Shown: piece by piece, positions 42,262-53,964 of the stretch
Layout: every line of letters starts with the position of its first letter
Numbering within the stretch: position 1 is the first letter of the stretch
NCBI GenBank assembly: GCA_021234155.1
Contig: JAJEKV010000006.1
Span: 10,563,317 to 10,627,316, forward strand
Direction: 5' to 3'
Source: Isoetes taiwanensis
Lineage: Eukaryota; Streptophyta; Lycopodiopsida; Isoetales; Isoetaceae
Length of the DNA: 64,000 nt
Notes under the pieces: generated by a model
Databases searched by the model: none
What the model saw: the letters and a program-made list of their open reading frames with translations, nothing else
Told to the model about the DNA's origin: nothing
Made by a program: the position numbers and the translations under genes

Positions 42262-42887
42262 GGGGACCCTTGACTGCCACATCATCTACTTCTAGAAGAT
42301 GGCTTCAGTGGGGCCTCAACACTTGAAAGCCTGCTGGCAGGAAAAGAGGGCTCAATAGTTAGCTAGATAGAATGTGTAGGAGCACAGTTGCATCCAAGTG
42401 CAAACGGAGATCGATCGCCACAGCTTGAGATGGTACCTTGACACATGCTTCCTCTGCAAACATTGGGCTGCTAGCATCCTTGAACAGGTCAAGACGGCAT
42501 ATTACTAGTGCCACATAAACCCCACATTGGAGCGGGGCTCGGAACGATACATGCACATCCATCTGCCCATGAAAAAATGCAAATCCATTGCCTCAATTCG
42601 CACAGGTGCACACCGCCTCCGAATCGAGATGGGGAGATGGATTGGGGAGCTGCGCCAGGACAGACTTTGTCAACGTTACCAAGTTGGAGCAGTGGAAGAC
42701 GAATGACACACCTTACTTTTTTATATGAAGACATATATGCATTCATCTATATTGGTGGAGAATGCATTTCTCTTAGAACATGTATGTCTCAAGTTCGAGA
42801 TCGCCCAGAGTCGCACTATGTATAGACCCGTTCCATGGCCCACTGTAGGGTCCTCGTAGACGTTAAAATAATATCTATCTATCTACA
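42262..42887 (+). mobile_element. 5'-truncated LINE copy with (ATCT)n tail
   Basis: Encodes only the ORF2 C-terminus: about 42600-42710 reads RTGAHRLRIEMGRWIGELRQ and DRLCQRYQVGAVEDE, matching the segment at 18290-18420. The 3' UTR ends GTAGACGTTAAAATA plus ATCT repeats (42859-42887), the same terminus as the LINE at 18812. The 5' break is approximate. Confidence 0.75.
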
Positions 42888-43975
42888 TTTCAAAGAATCC
42901 CATATGAAGGGATATCATTCAATCTTCATTATAATTGCTTACTAGTTATTGTGCCCGGCATTGCCGGGCCTAGTAATAGTTTGAAAGGTCATTGCTTAGT
43001 GCTAAGTGGAAATTTGGAGCATGAAAATTTGTATTGGAGATTGTAGTAGTGTCAATGAAGCACGAAGTTTGTGTTCTAGGCACACGTTTTTAGATGCAAC
43101 AGTTTGGATAAAATGCATCATGTCATAATTAGACTGTGCTTCATAGTGTTTAAGGTTTGTTGGTGTAAGACACTATGAATGTGCTGATAGATAGGATCAA
43201 AGGACACGAATGAGCAAAATACCCGTATAGATAGTCTCTTCCAATGTACATGCATACAATATATTCGATGCATTAATCCACCATATGGTGGACAAATGTC
43301 CTCTTTGAAGCAATTCAGGAAAAATGCCAATCAAATATTTCTTCTATATAGTTTACAATATCGATCTTTTGTAGATTTGCAAGGATACGTGATATTCTTA
43401 TTTCTTTATTTTGGTCGCCTCTACCATAGGTTCATAAATAGAGAGCTTTTTGGTGTATCTATGAAATACCTATATGTAGACAATTTGTTTCGATATATTC
43501 CATCCAGCGTTCCATTCGCCTATGCCTATTAGGTGCCCACTTGTCCTTTCTAAAGCATTGTAAGCAAAAATGTCAATGACGTGTTTCTTCCCACGTCAAT
43601 GGTAAGGTTTGGTTGTTCATGCACATGTAAGAAATAAGTTATCTAGTTCCATGAGGGATGTGCAATTTTATGTAACCTAGCTCACAAAAATATGGTTGCA
43701 TAACCATAGATTTAGCGATATGTATTGTAAGTAAGAGATGTTAATGTAATTGCCAAAGTTGAGCATGTGTATAACAATGTGATATTAGGCATTGTTGTGG
43801 AGAATAGCTCAATATCATATAGGGTGGAGTGGTCATGTGATGTACGGGGTTATTATTTATACAAATGTTTATGTTTGGATGTTGGAAATGGATGAGTGTA
43901 GTTATATAGGATAATAACTTTTGCTTTGAAGTGTTCTACAATAAGGCCATGCATTGTGAAGTCTTATGTCGTTGG
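42888..43975. other. No gene seen
   Basis: AT-rich. A GCCCGGCATTGCCGGGC inverted repeat at 42953-42969 can form a tight hairpin. Nothing else recognisable. Confidence 0.5.
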
Positions 43976-44905
43976 ATATGTGATGAGTGTAGATATAGGG
44001 CATGCTATTGAAAGTTGAGGAGTATTAAGGCTATGTATGTAAAGTCTTATAGAGTTAATGCAATAGGTTGAGATATATATTTGCCTAAAGAAAAGATGTT
44101 ATTCTTCCATTCATTCTTGCACGCCGCGATTTGCATTTTGCCAGCTTAAGTTGTTTCGGCATACTGAATTCTAGGATGTCCATTCTAACTAAGGCTTTTC
44201 TTTTCTTTTCTTTTTTAAATTGAGGGCCCAACCATGCCGTAAACTACCAAATTGAGTCATGCAATGCTTCCAATGTAATGTTGAAAATGTGTATATAGGC
44301 CTTTTTTTCAATTGGATGGCACCCAAAAAAAAAAACTTTACAGTGTAGATCCCATTGTAGAGAAGAATGTGAAGTTCAAGCACTACAAATTGTTTGAAAT
44401 GGCATTTCATAATCCATGGCAATATGTGATGAGTGTAGATATACAGGACAATAATTTAAGCTTTTGAAGGGCATGTTATTGAAAGTTGAGGAGTATTAAG
44501 GCTATGTGATGTAAAGTCTTATAGAGTTAATGCAATAGGTTGAGATATATATTTGCCTAAAGAAAAGATGTTATTCTTCCATTCATTCTTGCACTCCACG
44601 ATTTGCATTTTGCTAGCTTGAGTTGTTTCAGCATGACTGGCATACTGAATTCTAGGATGTCCATTCTAACTAAGCCTTTTCTTTTCTTTTCTTTTTTAAA
44701 TTGAGGGCCCAACCATGCCGTAAACTACCAAATTGAGTCGTGCAATGCTTCCAATGTGATGTTGAAAATGTGTATATAGGCCTTTTTTTCAATTGGATGG
44801 CACCCAAAAAAAAAAAACTTTACGGTGTAGATCCCATTGTAGAGAAGAATGTGAACTTCAAGCACTACAAATTGTTTGAAATGGCATTTCATAATCCATG
44901 GAAAA
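43976..44905. repeat. ~460-bp tandem duplication
   Basis: Copy 1 about 43976-44422 and copy 2 about 44424-44905 share an almost identical series: ATATGTGATGAGTGTAGATA, GAAAGTTGAGGAGTATTAAG, GAAAAGATGTTATTCTTCC, a CTTTTCTTTTCTTTTTTAAA run and TTTCATAATCCATGG. Copy 2 has small insertions. Non-coding. Confidence 0.88.
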
Positions 44906-45639
44906 AAAGGTAAACTATATGTTACTTAGTGTTAGTGTTGTCTCTAATTTTTTTTTAGCCTTTGGATATGAATTTTTTTCGGCGAATATTTGTCAAATGA
45001 CAATAGCCAATTTGGCGAAAGTCTAAAAAATTTGAAGAAATTCTATAATCCATGAGGCGAATCTTCTAGCATTCACAGCAAATGCTTGAAAGTTAGAGTC
45101 AACATACATGAGCACATGATGCATTTGCAACGCTTAGCTCTAATGAGTATTTATTGAGAATCTCTTCAATAAACTGTGCATGCATCTAGGCATCATGGAC
45201 ATGCCTAGAAGCTGGTAGGACGAGCCATGCAGGGGCGTCATGAATTGGAACATGAACACTTTGTCTGTCATGCGAACATGAAACAAGTATTCCCAAGGAA
45301 TAAGATATGCTTGGAGAAAAATAGCGAATGGAAAATTGTGTTAGCTATAAGGTTCCCAAATGGTTTTTCAGTGTTTTTTTGGGGGAAAAAAAAGGAAAAT
45401 TGGAAAATGGATTTGTGAACCATTGGAAACAAATCCAAACAAATCGATTTAGGGCAATTAAATTTAGCCTGTTCGATTTAGGGCAAACGCTTTGGGCGAT
45501 GGCGGAAGGCGGAAGAGGGGCGGTTACGGGAAAGGGAGAGAGGAGGAGCGGCTATGGCTAAGTGTTGCAGTTCCCAACCTCTGTAAGATCACTTTCCAAA
45601 TGACCTCTTCCACAAATTCAGCTTCTGGTTTCTTGGAAG

Positions 45640-46385
45640 TGGGTTTCTAGTTCCTGGTTTTTTGCAGTTTGTTCAGACGTCTTTTTTTCTTTCCTTCTTC
45701 AACGACAGGCTTTTGTTTGTAAACAGAGCAAGATTATGATTTCCTATTCTTGATGGTGTGGTACAGATGCTGAGGGTAGTTAATGAGCACATAGCTGCAC
45801 AGCTGAGAATTGGAAAAGATGAGATGCATTGAATTGCAATTTTACAGGTTGATCCTTCAGCATGATACCACAAAATGGCAGTGCTTGGCAGGCAACATAA
45901 AGATTTGTATTTGTCATCAAATATGGCAAAAACCATAGTTGCCATTGGAAGCGGGTTTCTAGTTTCTGGTTTCTTGCAGTTTGTCAGACATCTTTTTTTC
46001 TTTCCTTCTTTGTTGACTCTTGGGCATCGCAGAAGAGGTGTTATCCTTATATGACCTTGTAGAAGCGAAAATGTTTGTAAACAGAGCAACATTATGATTT
46101 TCTATTCTTGATGGTGTGGAACAGATGCTGGCGGTAGTTAATGAGCACATAGCTGCGCAGCTGAGAATTGGAAAAAATGAGATGCATTGAATTGCAATTT
46201 TACAGGTTGATCCACAAAATAGCCACAACACATGAAACTTAGGTACAGGAAGCAGCTTGGCCTTGGAGCATGTGTTGCCTATAAGAACTTTTATGTGGTG
46301 CAAACAAGAAGGCAACGAAAAGATTTGTACTTTTGATCAAAATGGCAGTGCTTGGCAGGCAGCAAAAAGATTTGTATTCGTCAAC
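45640..46385. repeat. Partial tandem duplication inside the hAT element
   Basis: A ~225-bp block (45640-45865) with TTTTTTTCTTTCCTTCTT and TTCTTGATGGTGTGG recurs at about 45950-46220. A further piece (CAAAATGGCAGTGCTTGGCA) occurs at 45872 and 46340. Non-coding. Confidence 0.8.
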
Positions 46386-46764
46386 AAATATGGCTATTGT
46401 CTCATGAATGCATGGTTAGTTGTCTTCACACGTTGCAAGATATTGCAAGATGCAATTTTCTAACAAGTGCAAACAAGAGTGGGCATATGGTGGAAAGATT
46501 TGCATATACTATGTAACTCCTTGATTCTGTTTAGTGAAATATTTTTGTTAGCAATAGGTCAAACGTTCAAACTTTTGGTTTAAATCAAAATGTCTACATC
46601 TTGTATTTTTGTTGGAAAAAAAAACAAAAAATCAAAATACATCATGCATGTTATACGGACCATATTTGTTGCCATTTCTTAAGCTACACCCATTGTAATG
46701 AAACATGGCCATATATCCTGTTATTTCAATGGTTTATATGTTGTTCATGAAAAAAAAAAATTTT

Positions 46765-46900
46765 AAAATCTTTGTTTGGGTGTGTGATGGCAGTCCATTC
46801 TTAATGGTTTATATGCTACACATCGTGTTTTTTGAATTTTTATTTTCTTTCCAGCAAAAAAAACACAAGATCTGCCATAACACACCCAAACAAAGATTTT
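46765..46900. repeat. Long hairpin with 29-bp arms
   Basis: The arm at 46765-46793 (AAAATCTTTGTTTGGGTGTG...) and the arm at 46872-46900 are reverse complements at 28 of 29 positions, separated by 78 bp. It could be a tiny MITE or a microRNA/siRNA-type foldback. Transcription unknown. Confidence 0.85.
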
Positions 46901-47493
46901 GGCCAACAAGGAAAACGTGTAGAAGTATCTGTCCAACATGCACCAATGCTTTTTTCTACAAACAAATTATGTCCAACATGCACCAATGCTAACAATCTAG
47001 GTAGATTATATTACAAGTTAGTGAGGGACGATGCTCACAACTTAACAAACATAGCTAGTCTTAATAAATTAATTGGTGTCTTTCATAAAATATTAAGATG
47101 GGATGCCATTGTCAATAGAATGTATTCTAAGATTTCAAGTTGAACACCTATAAATGCAAGCATACTTGCATAACAAATACATAATGGTCTAGCCTAGCTC
47201 AATAATAATCCAAATAATTTGGCTATGAAGGAACCACCTAATGATAGTTACCTCATGATTGAAGACGAAAAACATCTTAAGCTTATATAATAATGGAGGA
47301 TTTTGTGATGCTCATGTATTTATTGCCATGGACCCTTAGTCCTATTGAATGTTATAGAACCAACGAAAATAAAAAATCAATAGGCGGGACCACGACGAGC
47401 TATTCCCATTTCTTTCTTCTCTAGTAAACGACGGCAAGGCATGGACTTTTTCTAACTTTCTTTGCATTCAGCATTCGAACTCTTTTTTCCGCG
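46901..47493. other. No gene seen
   Basis: AT-rich. Short plus reading SLNKLIGVFHKILRWDAIVN is not supported as a gene. Confidence 0.45.
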
Positions 47494-47530
47494 GACGTTA
47501 AAATATACTTCCTTCCTTCCTTCCTTCCTT
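47494..47530 (+). mobile_element. LINE 3' terminus with (CTTC)n tail
   Basis: GGACGTTAAAATATA followed by five CTTC units. GCATTCGAACTCTT occurs on both sides (47470 and about 47549), a possible 14-bp target duplication around a very short insertion. Confidence 0.55.
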
Positions 47531-47979
47531 TAACTTTATTTGCATTGAGTTTGCATTCGAACTCTTCATTAAGTTAGAAATATAAGAAAATACAAATCTT
47601 TTAACATGTGGATCATGCCGGATGAATGCAACGGCATCCTTTCTCTCTAGCTATACTATTCGGCATGTGATAAATTCGTGGGAGCTCATTCAAGATAGAA
47701 GATATTGTCTAAAGCACAATGTTTTCCTAATAGATAGGAATGACCAAAACTCCATTTTCAACCCAATGACATTGAAACGACTAAACTAATGTAACGTTGG
47801 CATTGCTGAGAACACTGTAGCAGATATTCACTGTAGTTCTGTGATGATAAGTCTATATTTACAGGGATTTCATCTAGGTGTAGACCACCAATTTACACCT
47901 GTTACCTTTTTGTAGATAGCACAGAGGTAAGACTCACGAAATTGCTACTGAACCATTCAAAGTGGTATGACAAATACCT
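47531..47979. other. No gene seen
   Basis: AT-rich spacer inside the hAT element with no repeat ends or frames that could be supported. Confidence 0.45.
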
Positions 47980-48268
47980 ATATGGGTCAAAGCATGGAGC
48001 TGGGGGGCATTTTTGCGCCAGTCAAGCACCCCCTAAGCACCTAATGCGGAAAATTTTACTTATTTTTATCTTTTTTTCTATAACTCCGATGAAGCTGAAA
48101 TTTTGTATTCCAAGGCGTAATATGAATGCATTTCAGGGAAAAATATCAAAAAAATAAAAGAAAAATATTTTTTAAAAATACAAAGAAAATAGCTCCAGAA
48201 AGCACCCCCTAAGCACCATGTGTCGCGGACACAAAAAGTGTCCCCCACTTCCATGCTTTGACCCATAT
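47980..48268. mobile_element. 289-bp MITE with ~30-bp TIRs
   Basis: ATATGGGTCAAAGCATGGA at 47980 is repeated in reverse at the right end (48250-48268), and the similarity extends a further ~11 bp with few mismatches. An inner inverted repeat-like pair AGCACCCCCTAAGCACC occurs directly at 48025 and 48198. TA flanks both ends, so a TA duplication (mariner/Stowaway type) is possible. Confidence 0.75.
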
Positions 48269-48870
48269 CTTTTAACAATTTTGAAAATGTTTTCATCATG
48301 CTACCTTGTTTTAAATTGTGCCTCAAAACTTATTTGCAAATACTGAAACCTGAAACCTGCATTTGCAAATACTGAAACCTGCAAACTTAAATTGAGCAGT
48401 TCAAACCACTTAATATTAGGCTTATTCTTACAAGCAAACTCTCTGTGCAATCCCTACTATAAGCTTTTATTCATTTTCTGCCTCTATGATCTGGATTCTA
48501 GCTGCAGAATGCACAGAGTTAAGTCTACCTGATTTCTATCATGTATGTAAACCAACATTTGTACAGATTTTTTAGAGATACAGTCTTTATATTCTTAAGC
48601 AACCCAGCAACACTAGATGGCACTCTTAATAGCAGATAGCAAAGAAGAAGCATCCTTAAATTTAAACGGTATTCTTGTTTTTAAGCAACAACTAACATAA
48701 AAATACAGACCAGATAATATCATAAGTTCTAGCACAAAGAGAAATCCTGTCTTATAGACATACTATTTCTTGTAAATAATAGTCGCTTGTCATGGTTTCA
48801 AATTTGCAAACATCAACGATTGCAACTATCTATTTCTGAATCAAGTATACTAGTTACCAAGAAGGAGTAC
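48269..48870. other. 3' region of hAT transposase, no further gene
   Basis: AT-rich. A doubled GCAAATACTGAAACCTG (48336, 48362). It probably holds the transcript 3' end. Confidence 0.4.
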
Positions 48871-49493
48871 TTACACTTGCCAGCCTACCAAGATTTCTTC
48901 TTCTTGAGATGTAACTATAGCTTGAACATCTTGCATGGCCACAAATTTCTTCTTCTCCTTATGGTTTCTTCTATCAAGTGATGATTGCCATATGGCCAAT
49001 GCATTCTCATATGGAAAATTTGAGTCATCGTACTTACAGGAATAGATATGAAGGCTGATATCTAAGTTTGCTGTCAACCTGTTACGCACCTTATTTTTTA
49101 TAATTCCCAAGACACTGAATGTTTGTTCATCTTCGACGGATCCAAGAATCAGCGTTTGGCAAAGGTCGGCAAGCCTAAAATACTCTGACATGCGTTCACA
49201 AAGCACTTGACTGTTGTCAAGAATTGTCCACAGCTTTGTCATAATTCTTGGTTCCTTGTATTCGACATCAGAGAACTTTGTCGCATTGTGCCCACATAGT
49301 TGCGCCAAAACAAACAGATTGTTCCTTCAATTTCTTTTTATCCAAAAGACCAGTGATCTCTACCATGCCATTTTCAGGTGCTGATTTACAGAAATGAGCA
49401 GAAAGAAGCTTCAACCTTGCCTTAAAATTATTCTGTAAAATTTTTACCTCTCGATCCTTCTCCTCTAATGCTTTCAGCTCTCTATTCTAGAAT

Positions 49494-50109
49494 GGGACTC
49501 GCATGAAACCAACAAACCGCCCGTGACTTAGACTTGCTTCTCATTCATCTCAGCAGATTTTCTACAATGGTGGATAGTGGGTAGCCGCATACATGCGAAC
49601 TACCCATAAAAAATAAAGGGAAAATCCAATTATATCATTTGGACCCCAACAAAATACAATGCTAATAGAGACTGGGCTAGTGTACCTGCCGAAAGCTTAT
49701 CACCGGGATTAAAAAACCCCGCCCTTTCGGGTTTTCGAGGAAAAACCCTAGTGATAAGCCTTCGGCAAGGGGCTTGGACAAACGTAAGGCATAAAAATCG
49801 CTCCCAAAACCCACGAATGGAAAAGTCGAAATAGATGCCGCTCGCTAACCTGTACCTGCACATCACCAACAAAACAACAAGACAAAACAAACCTCCCAGA
49901 GTGGAGGGGCTGATTACGCGCGTGCCACGCGATAAAAATACAATAACAAAGAAGGGGGGGAGGGTGGGTTCAAAGAGAATAAGGTACTGCTGAGAGAGAA
50001 GAGGAAGCGCCGATGAGAAGTCGAAGCAGAAACGCGCCTAAAATAGCGAACTCCCAACCAGAACGGGCATGCGCCGCCCGCATGCATGCAAAACATGCAT
50101 GCTCGTCCC
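49494..50109. mobile_element. 616-bp insertion with 10-bp target duplication
   Basis: Interrupts a transposase exon. ATTCTAGAAT lies on both sides (49484-49493 and 50110-50119). The ends read GGGACTCGCATG and, in reverse, GGGACGAGCATG, short inverted repeats with two mismatches. Long TIRs are absent. A 9-11-bp duplication fits a Mutator-like element; an unusual LINE is the alternative. It contains hairpin motif copy 3 and a GTAGCCGCATACATGCG palindrome. Confidence 0.75.
49688..49767 (-). ncRNA. Hairpin motif, copy 3
   Basis: TGCCGAAAGCTTATCAC pairs with GTGATAAGCCTTCGGCA around the core AAAAAACCCCGCC...GGGTTTTCGAGGAAAAACCC. The longest closing stem of the three copies. Confidence 0.55.
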
Positions 50110-52627
50110 ATTCTAGAATGGCGATCCGATGTCTCGGATCGATGGGATTCCTTCTCCAAAATCGTGGATGCACTATGGCGGTAGCTTCTAGAAGCTCGTC
50201 TCGTGGGAAGCGCTCTCTGATTTCCTTAGAAACTGTTGCAGCCACATCCTTCAGATTTTCCCTTACCTTTGTAATAATGCCTTCTAGATCAACCTTAGGA
50301 ACCGGTGCCCTCCTTGCAAGCCATCCACGAATTCTATGTTTTGGAGAATACATCTGCAATGTGAGACATAAACATGTAAGATATTTTCAATTTTAAATTC
50401 CACTAATAGACAACAAAAGATTTATCTGGACCAATCGTGAACGCACTTTCATGCAAATGATTCCTTTATTATCATATGTTAAAGGGCTCTTGGGACTGTC
50501 ACCTTCGATATTAAGCAAGTTGTACCATGCCGGAAACTTAAGTCTATTATATGGTACATCTAATGCAGAAGAATATAAGCACTCTAAAGTTGTGCAACAC
50601 AATTTCCTTGCTGTTGTGTACTCAGAAATATACATTGTCTCCTTTGATGCCAATTTCACTAACATATTCATCTCATTTAACATGGGAAGTAAACCTGCAA
50701 ATAACAACTAGAGTCATCAAACTTTGAAACGAGACTAAGGAAATAGAGAGTGAATAAGACCTTAAAGTAATGACGAGCAGTAGGAAAGAAAGCATAAAAC
50801 ATTCACCTCAGGCTGCACAACCAGCATAACACAGTAACATACTAGCATCATTTTATCCCTTTAACCATCATTATAATGAACTATACCTGCTTGTGTAATG
50901 ACAGACAAGCAACTATTTGAGCTGCCACAAACTCGCATGCACTATGCAGCAATTCCCTTTAGATAAATAAGATGTATAAATGCAAGTAGAAAATTAAAAA
51001 TTTGAACTTAGCATAAAGGCATTACCGCAAGCATAAACAACGTCTTCAAATCTGTGAGGCGAACTAGTAATTCACTTGCCTTGTCTGTATCACCCTCATT
51101 CACTAACGTCCATCAAACCGACAAGTGCAGGATATTCTTCAGAAAGGCGTTTCGCTGGATAATATAAAGATATCCACCTTGTGTTTACAGTTTTCATAAG
51201 CTTCTTGCCTTTCGTTAAACCTTTAGACATATCTTGGAATTGTAAGTACCTGCTGCACATCATAAATGTATGTGTCAAATCCAAAACACTAAGAGTAAAC
51301 ATGACGTCAATACATTACATTTTGGACTGCGGCAAAAGAAACTTGCTGCACAATTTACAAGCCCTTCAATGCTCTCAATGCATTTAAAGTTGTCCACAAT
51401 TTTATATGCCAAATCCATTCGATGAGCCATGCAGTGAATGGCCAATGCATAAGGGGCCAATGTGGTTTAGATCCTCATACATAATCCAGTTCGATGTCCT
51501 TGCATGACGGAGCATCCGTCTACTCCGATGCATACAAGTTTCTTGGCAATGTCCTCAAGTGAAAGTTCTAGCTCAGTAACAAGATTCTCTTTTACTATCT
51601 CAAACAAACTTAAAGCTGTAGCATCTTTTAGCATCTTCTTAACTGCAACATAGTGTGATTGCCGCACATGTCCATTTACACAATAAATAGTCATCGAAAC
51701 CCAAGAGGAAAGGTCTTTTGCACTTGCTTCGTCCAAAGATATTGCAAAAAACTCACATCTCTTTATGGTTTCTATTAGGCCATCTTTGATGACTTGATCT
51801 ATTGCTTTACCAAACTCCCAACCACTTAACCTTGTCCAATGCGATGAAGGCAAGTCTGACGTACCAATTGCAACCAAAAATGCCTTAATAAATTCATAGT
51901 CCAACATAGGACGTCCCCTTCGCAACAAATGAAAGACTGTTTGCACTTGTAAAAGTTTGCTCCTCATTTGTTTCTCCAATAACTTCCTGTGCAAGCTAGC
52001 AATTGAGTATTTCTCTTGTGTTTTTTCAACCCAAATGTGCTTCTTATATGCCTCTTCATTTCTAGCATGCATGCAATCTACTGCTGTCTTCCATCTTATG
52101 ACGCTCTCTTCTTTTCCATCCACAATCTTCTTCTCATATATCTTCCCCAAGTGCTTTTCAATTGTGTCCAATTTTGGCTGCATTGTATGAGGAGATCCCT
52201 TCTTCCATGAACAAATGGCACAACACGCTAAGATTCTCAACCTGTCCCCTACTTCCTCTTCGTGCTTCTCTATACAAGGATATAAATCTGCCCAAGTGGG
52301 CTGAAAATCCCTTTCACCAGCAGCGTCCCATCCTTTCCTCCCATGCTTCCTCTTATTTTCTCCCTTGTTCTTCGTGATACCTTGTTCTTCATTTTGCATT
52401 GCCGTGGGCTCATCAACATTTTCAGCTTCAAGTTGAATGGGAGTTTCTCCATCAATATCAATCCAGATCTCATCTCTTTGAGATTCATAGTTCTCTTCCA
52501 ATATTAAATCACCCATGTTTGAATTGGAAGGCCTATTCTTAGAGCCATTGAAGTACGCAAGGATGCCTCCTCTTGATGTATGCCCCTTATCCATATTACC
52601 CCCTACAAAACAAGAAAAAAATATCAA

Positions 52628-53720
52628 GTAAAAGTATGGTTCACAATTTCACATTTCGATATAATGCATGATGATAGGCAGTTTATGACAACTTGCTTTA
52701 AATGTGTATAAAAAGAAATTCTTAAAACCATATTTTAGTTATATTTAGATTGCAATGTTTTATACTCTTTATGCATAAAACAACTTGAATTCAAAGACAA
52801 TGCTTATTGCTAATTAACTACAATGAAATAGAATGTACTTACTCTATAATCACAGCCTGGCTCCACCCTTCAAACGCTGAATATGCAAGACTGGTAGAGT
52901 AGCAAATATAATACTAGTCAACCACATACATCATACATGTATCAACTATTTCCTTGTGGCTGATTATTACATGCAATTCTTGTTGTTTTTATATCTTAAG
53001 AATAGAATAGTTTTATGCATTTTCATATTGAAGCCTTCCTGTATAGCATCAAGTATTTGCTCACGTGTGGAAGATACAAGCAACATGGAGTACGATTTGA
53101 TGCTTCAGTACAAAAGAAAATGCAAGCACAATGCCGAGAAGTAAAAAATCATAAGATTGAGCAAAATCAGAGGTGTAGATAACTCCGATCTGATTACTAT
53201 CTAAACTTTCATAATTTGTTTTCATGTACATGAATAAGTATTGAATAGTAGAAAAGATAAACCTCAATTGCTCCTGTCACTTCTGCATCTCCTTTAGAAA
53301 GGCCTACCCGTTTAGCAAGACACTATAAAATCAAAGGCTTACCTTGCTATTATGATTGCAATGCTTTGAATTCCTGGAGAACATTTTGGGATGAAAACGT
53401 TTCTTTCTTAGGCTTCATATCACTTTTTAAACGGGACAAAAAGCTCAAGTGCTTACTAACGAAAAAAAACCGGTGATCAAAAGATACGGTAATGGCGAAT
53501 GTAGAGTCCTGAATTCTAAAGGGCGTTGAAAATCTGGCGACCAAGCCTCCGTCACGATTCGTAGGCTCGGCTAAACAAGCTCGGTGGCGGAAGGATCTTC
53601 CAAAATCTTGGCGAATTAAATTTTTTCGCTTTCTTTTTCATCCTACCTAACATTCGTGCAATATTTTTGAAAAAATGAAAGTATTAGCCTTTTGGCGAAT
53701 ATTCGCCCATATACCCAACA
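52628..53720. other. 5' region of hAT element, no further gene
   Basis: Upstream of the transposase start on the minus strand. AT-rich to about 53400, then subterminal GGCGAAT repeats to the TIR. May contain the promoter and a non-coding first exon. Confidence 0.45.
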
Positions 53721-53860
53721 CTAGTTAAGTGTTGACACATGGCCATTTCAATAAAATGTAAGTGGAGGAATGTATAATGTTTACTACTTGCTTTGCATAA
53801 AAACTTGTGGAAATAATGTCCGTGTGGTAGTGATCTTATCACAATGTATAGATTTCGTAA

Positions 53861-53964
53861 CATTAATTTTGAGAAAAACTTATGTAATAGATGGCTAGAA
53901 AGTCTATTGGATCATTAATTTTGAGAAAAACTTATGTAATAGATGGCTAGAAAGTCTACTGGGT
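53861..53964. repeat. 52-bp tandem duplication
   Basis: Two copies of CATTAATTTTGAGAAAAACT... at 53861 and 53913, nearly identical. Recent slippage-type duplication. Confidence 0.92.

Larger units (their letters stand above)
48871..52594 (-). pseudogene. hAT-family transposase, multi-exon
   Basis: Start MDKGHTSRGGILAYFNGS at 52594, just inside an exon preceded by acceptor TTTTGTAG. Exon 1 carries a BED-like zinc finger (CCAICSWKKGSPHTMQPKLD...H) and the RNase H-like core start with FFAISLDEASAKDLSSWVSM and VCIGVDGCSVMQG (catalytic Asp residues); a TAA follows at about 51470, after which HCMAHRMDLAYKIVDNF continues. Further exons: RYLQFQDMSKGLTKG and VNTRWISLYYPAKRLSEEYP (51250-51096), GLLPMLNEMNMLVKLASKET (50700-50393) and KVDLEGIITKVRENLKDVAA (50359-50130), then, beyond a 616-bp insertion, ALEEKDREVKILQNNFKARL, and last the C-terminal dimerisation domain EDEQTFSVLGIIKNKVRNRL (about 49130-49000). 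hAT transposases cut at 8-bp target sites. Broken by a stop, frameshifts and the insertion. Confidence 0.85.
44933..53723 (-). mobile_element. Probable autonomous hAT transposon
   Basis: TIRs TAGTGTTG at 44933 and CAACACTA ending at 53723, with subterminal GGCGAAT/ATTCGCC motifs near both ends (44991, 45057; 53563, 53610, 53694-53706). The internal minus-strand gene is a hAT transposase. Flanking 8-mers CTTAGTGT and GTTAAGTG are only partly alike, so the target duplication is not proven. The interior has been hit by other insertions, which explains the length. Confidence 0.6.

Noticed and set aside
49494-50109. Insertion as a truncated LINE
   Set aside because: It shares the hairpin core with a LINE 3' UTR, but has no LINE terminus or tail, and its ends are inverted repeats next to a 10-bp duplication.
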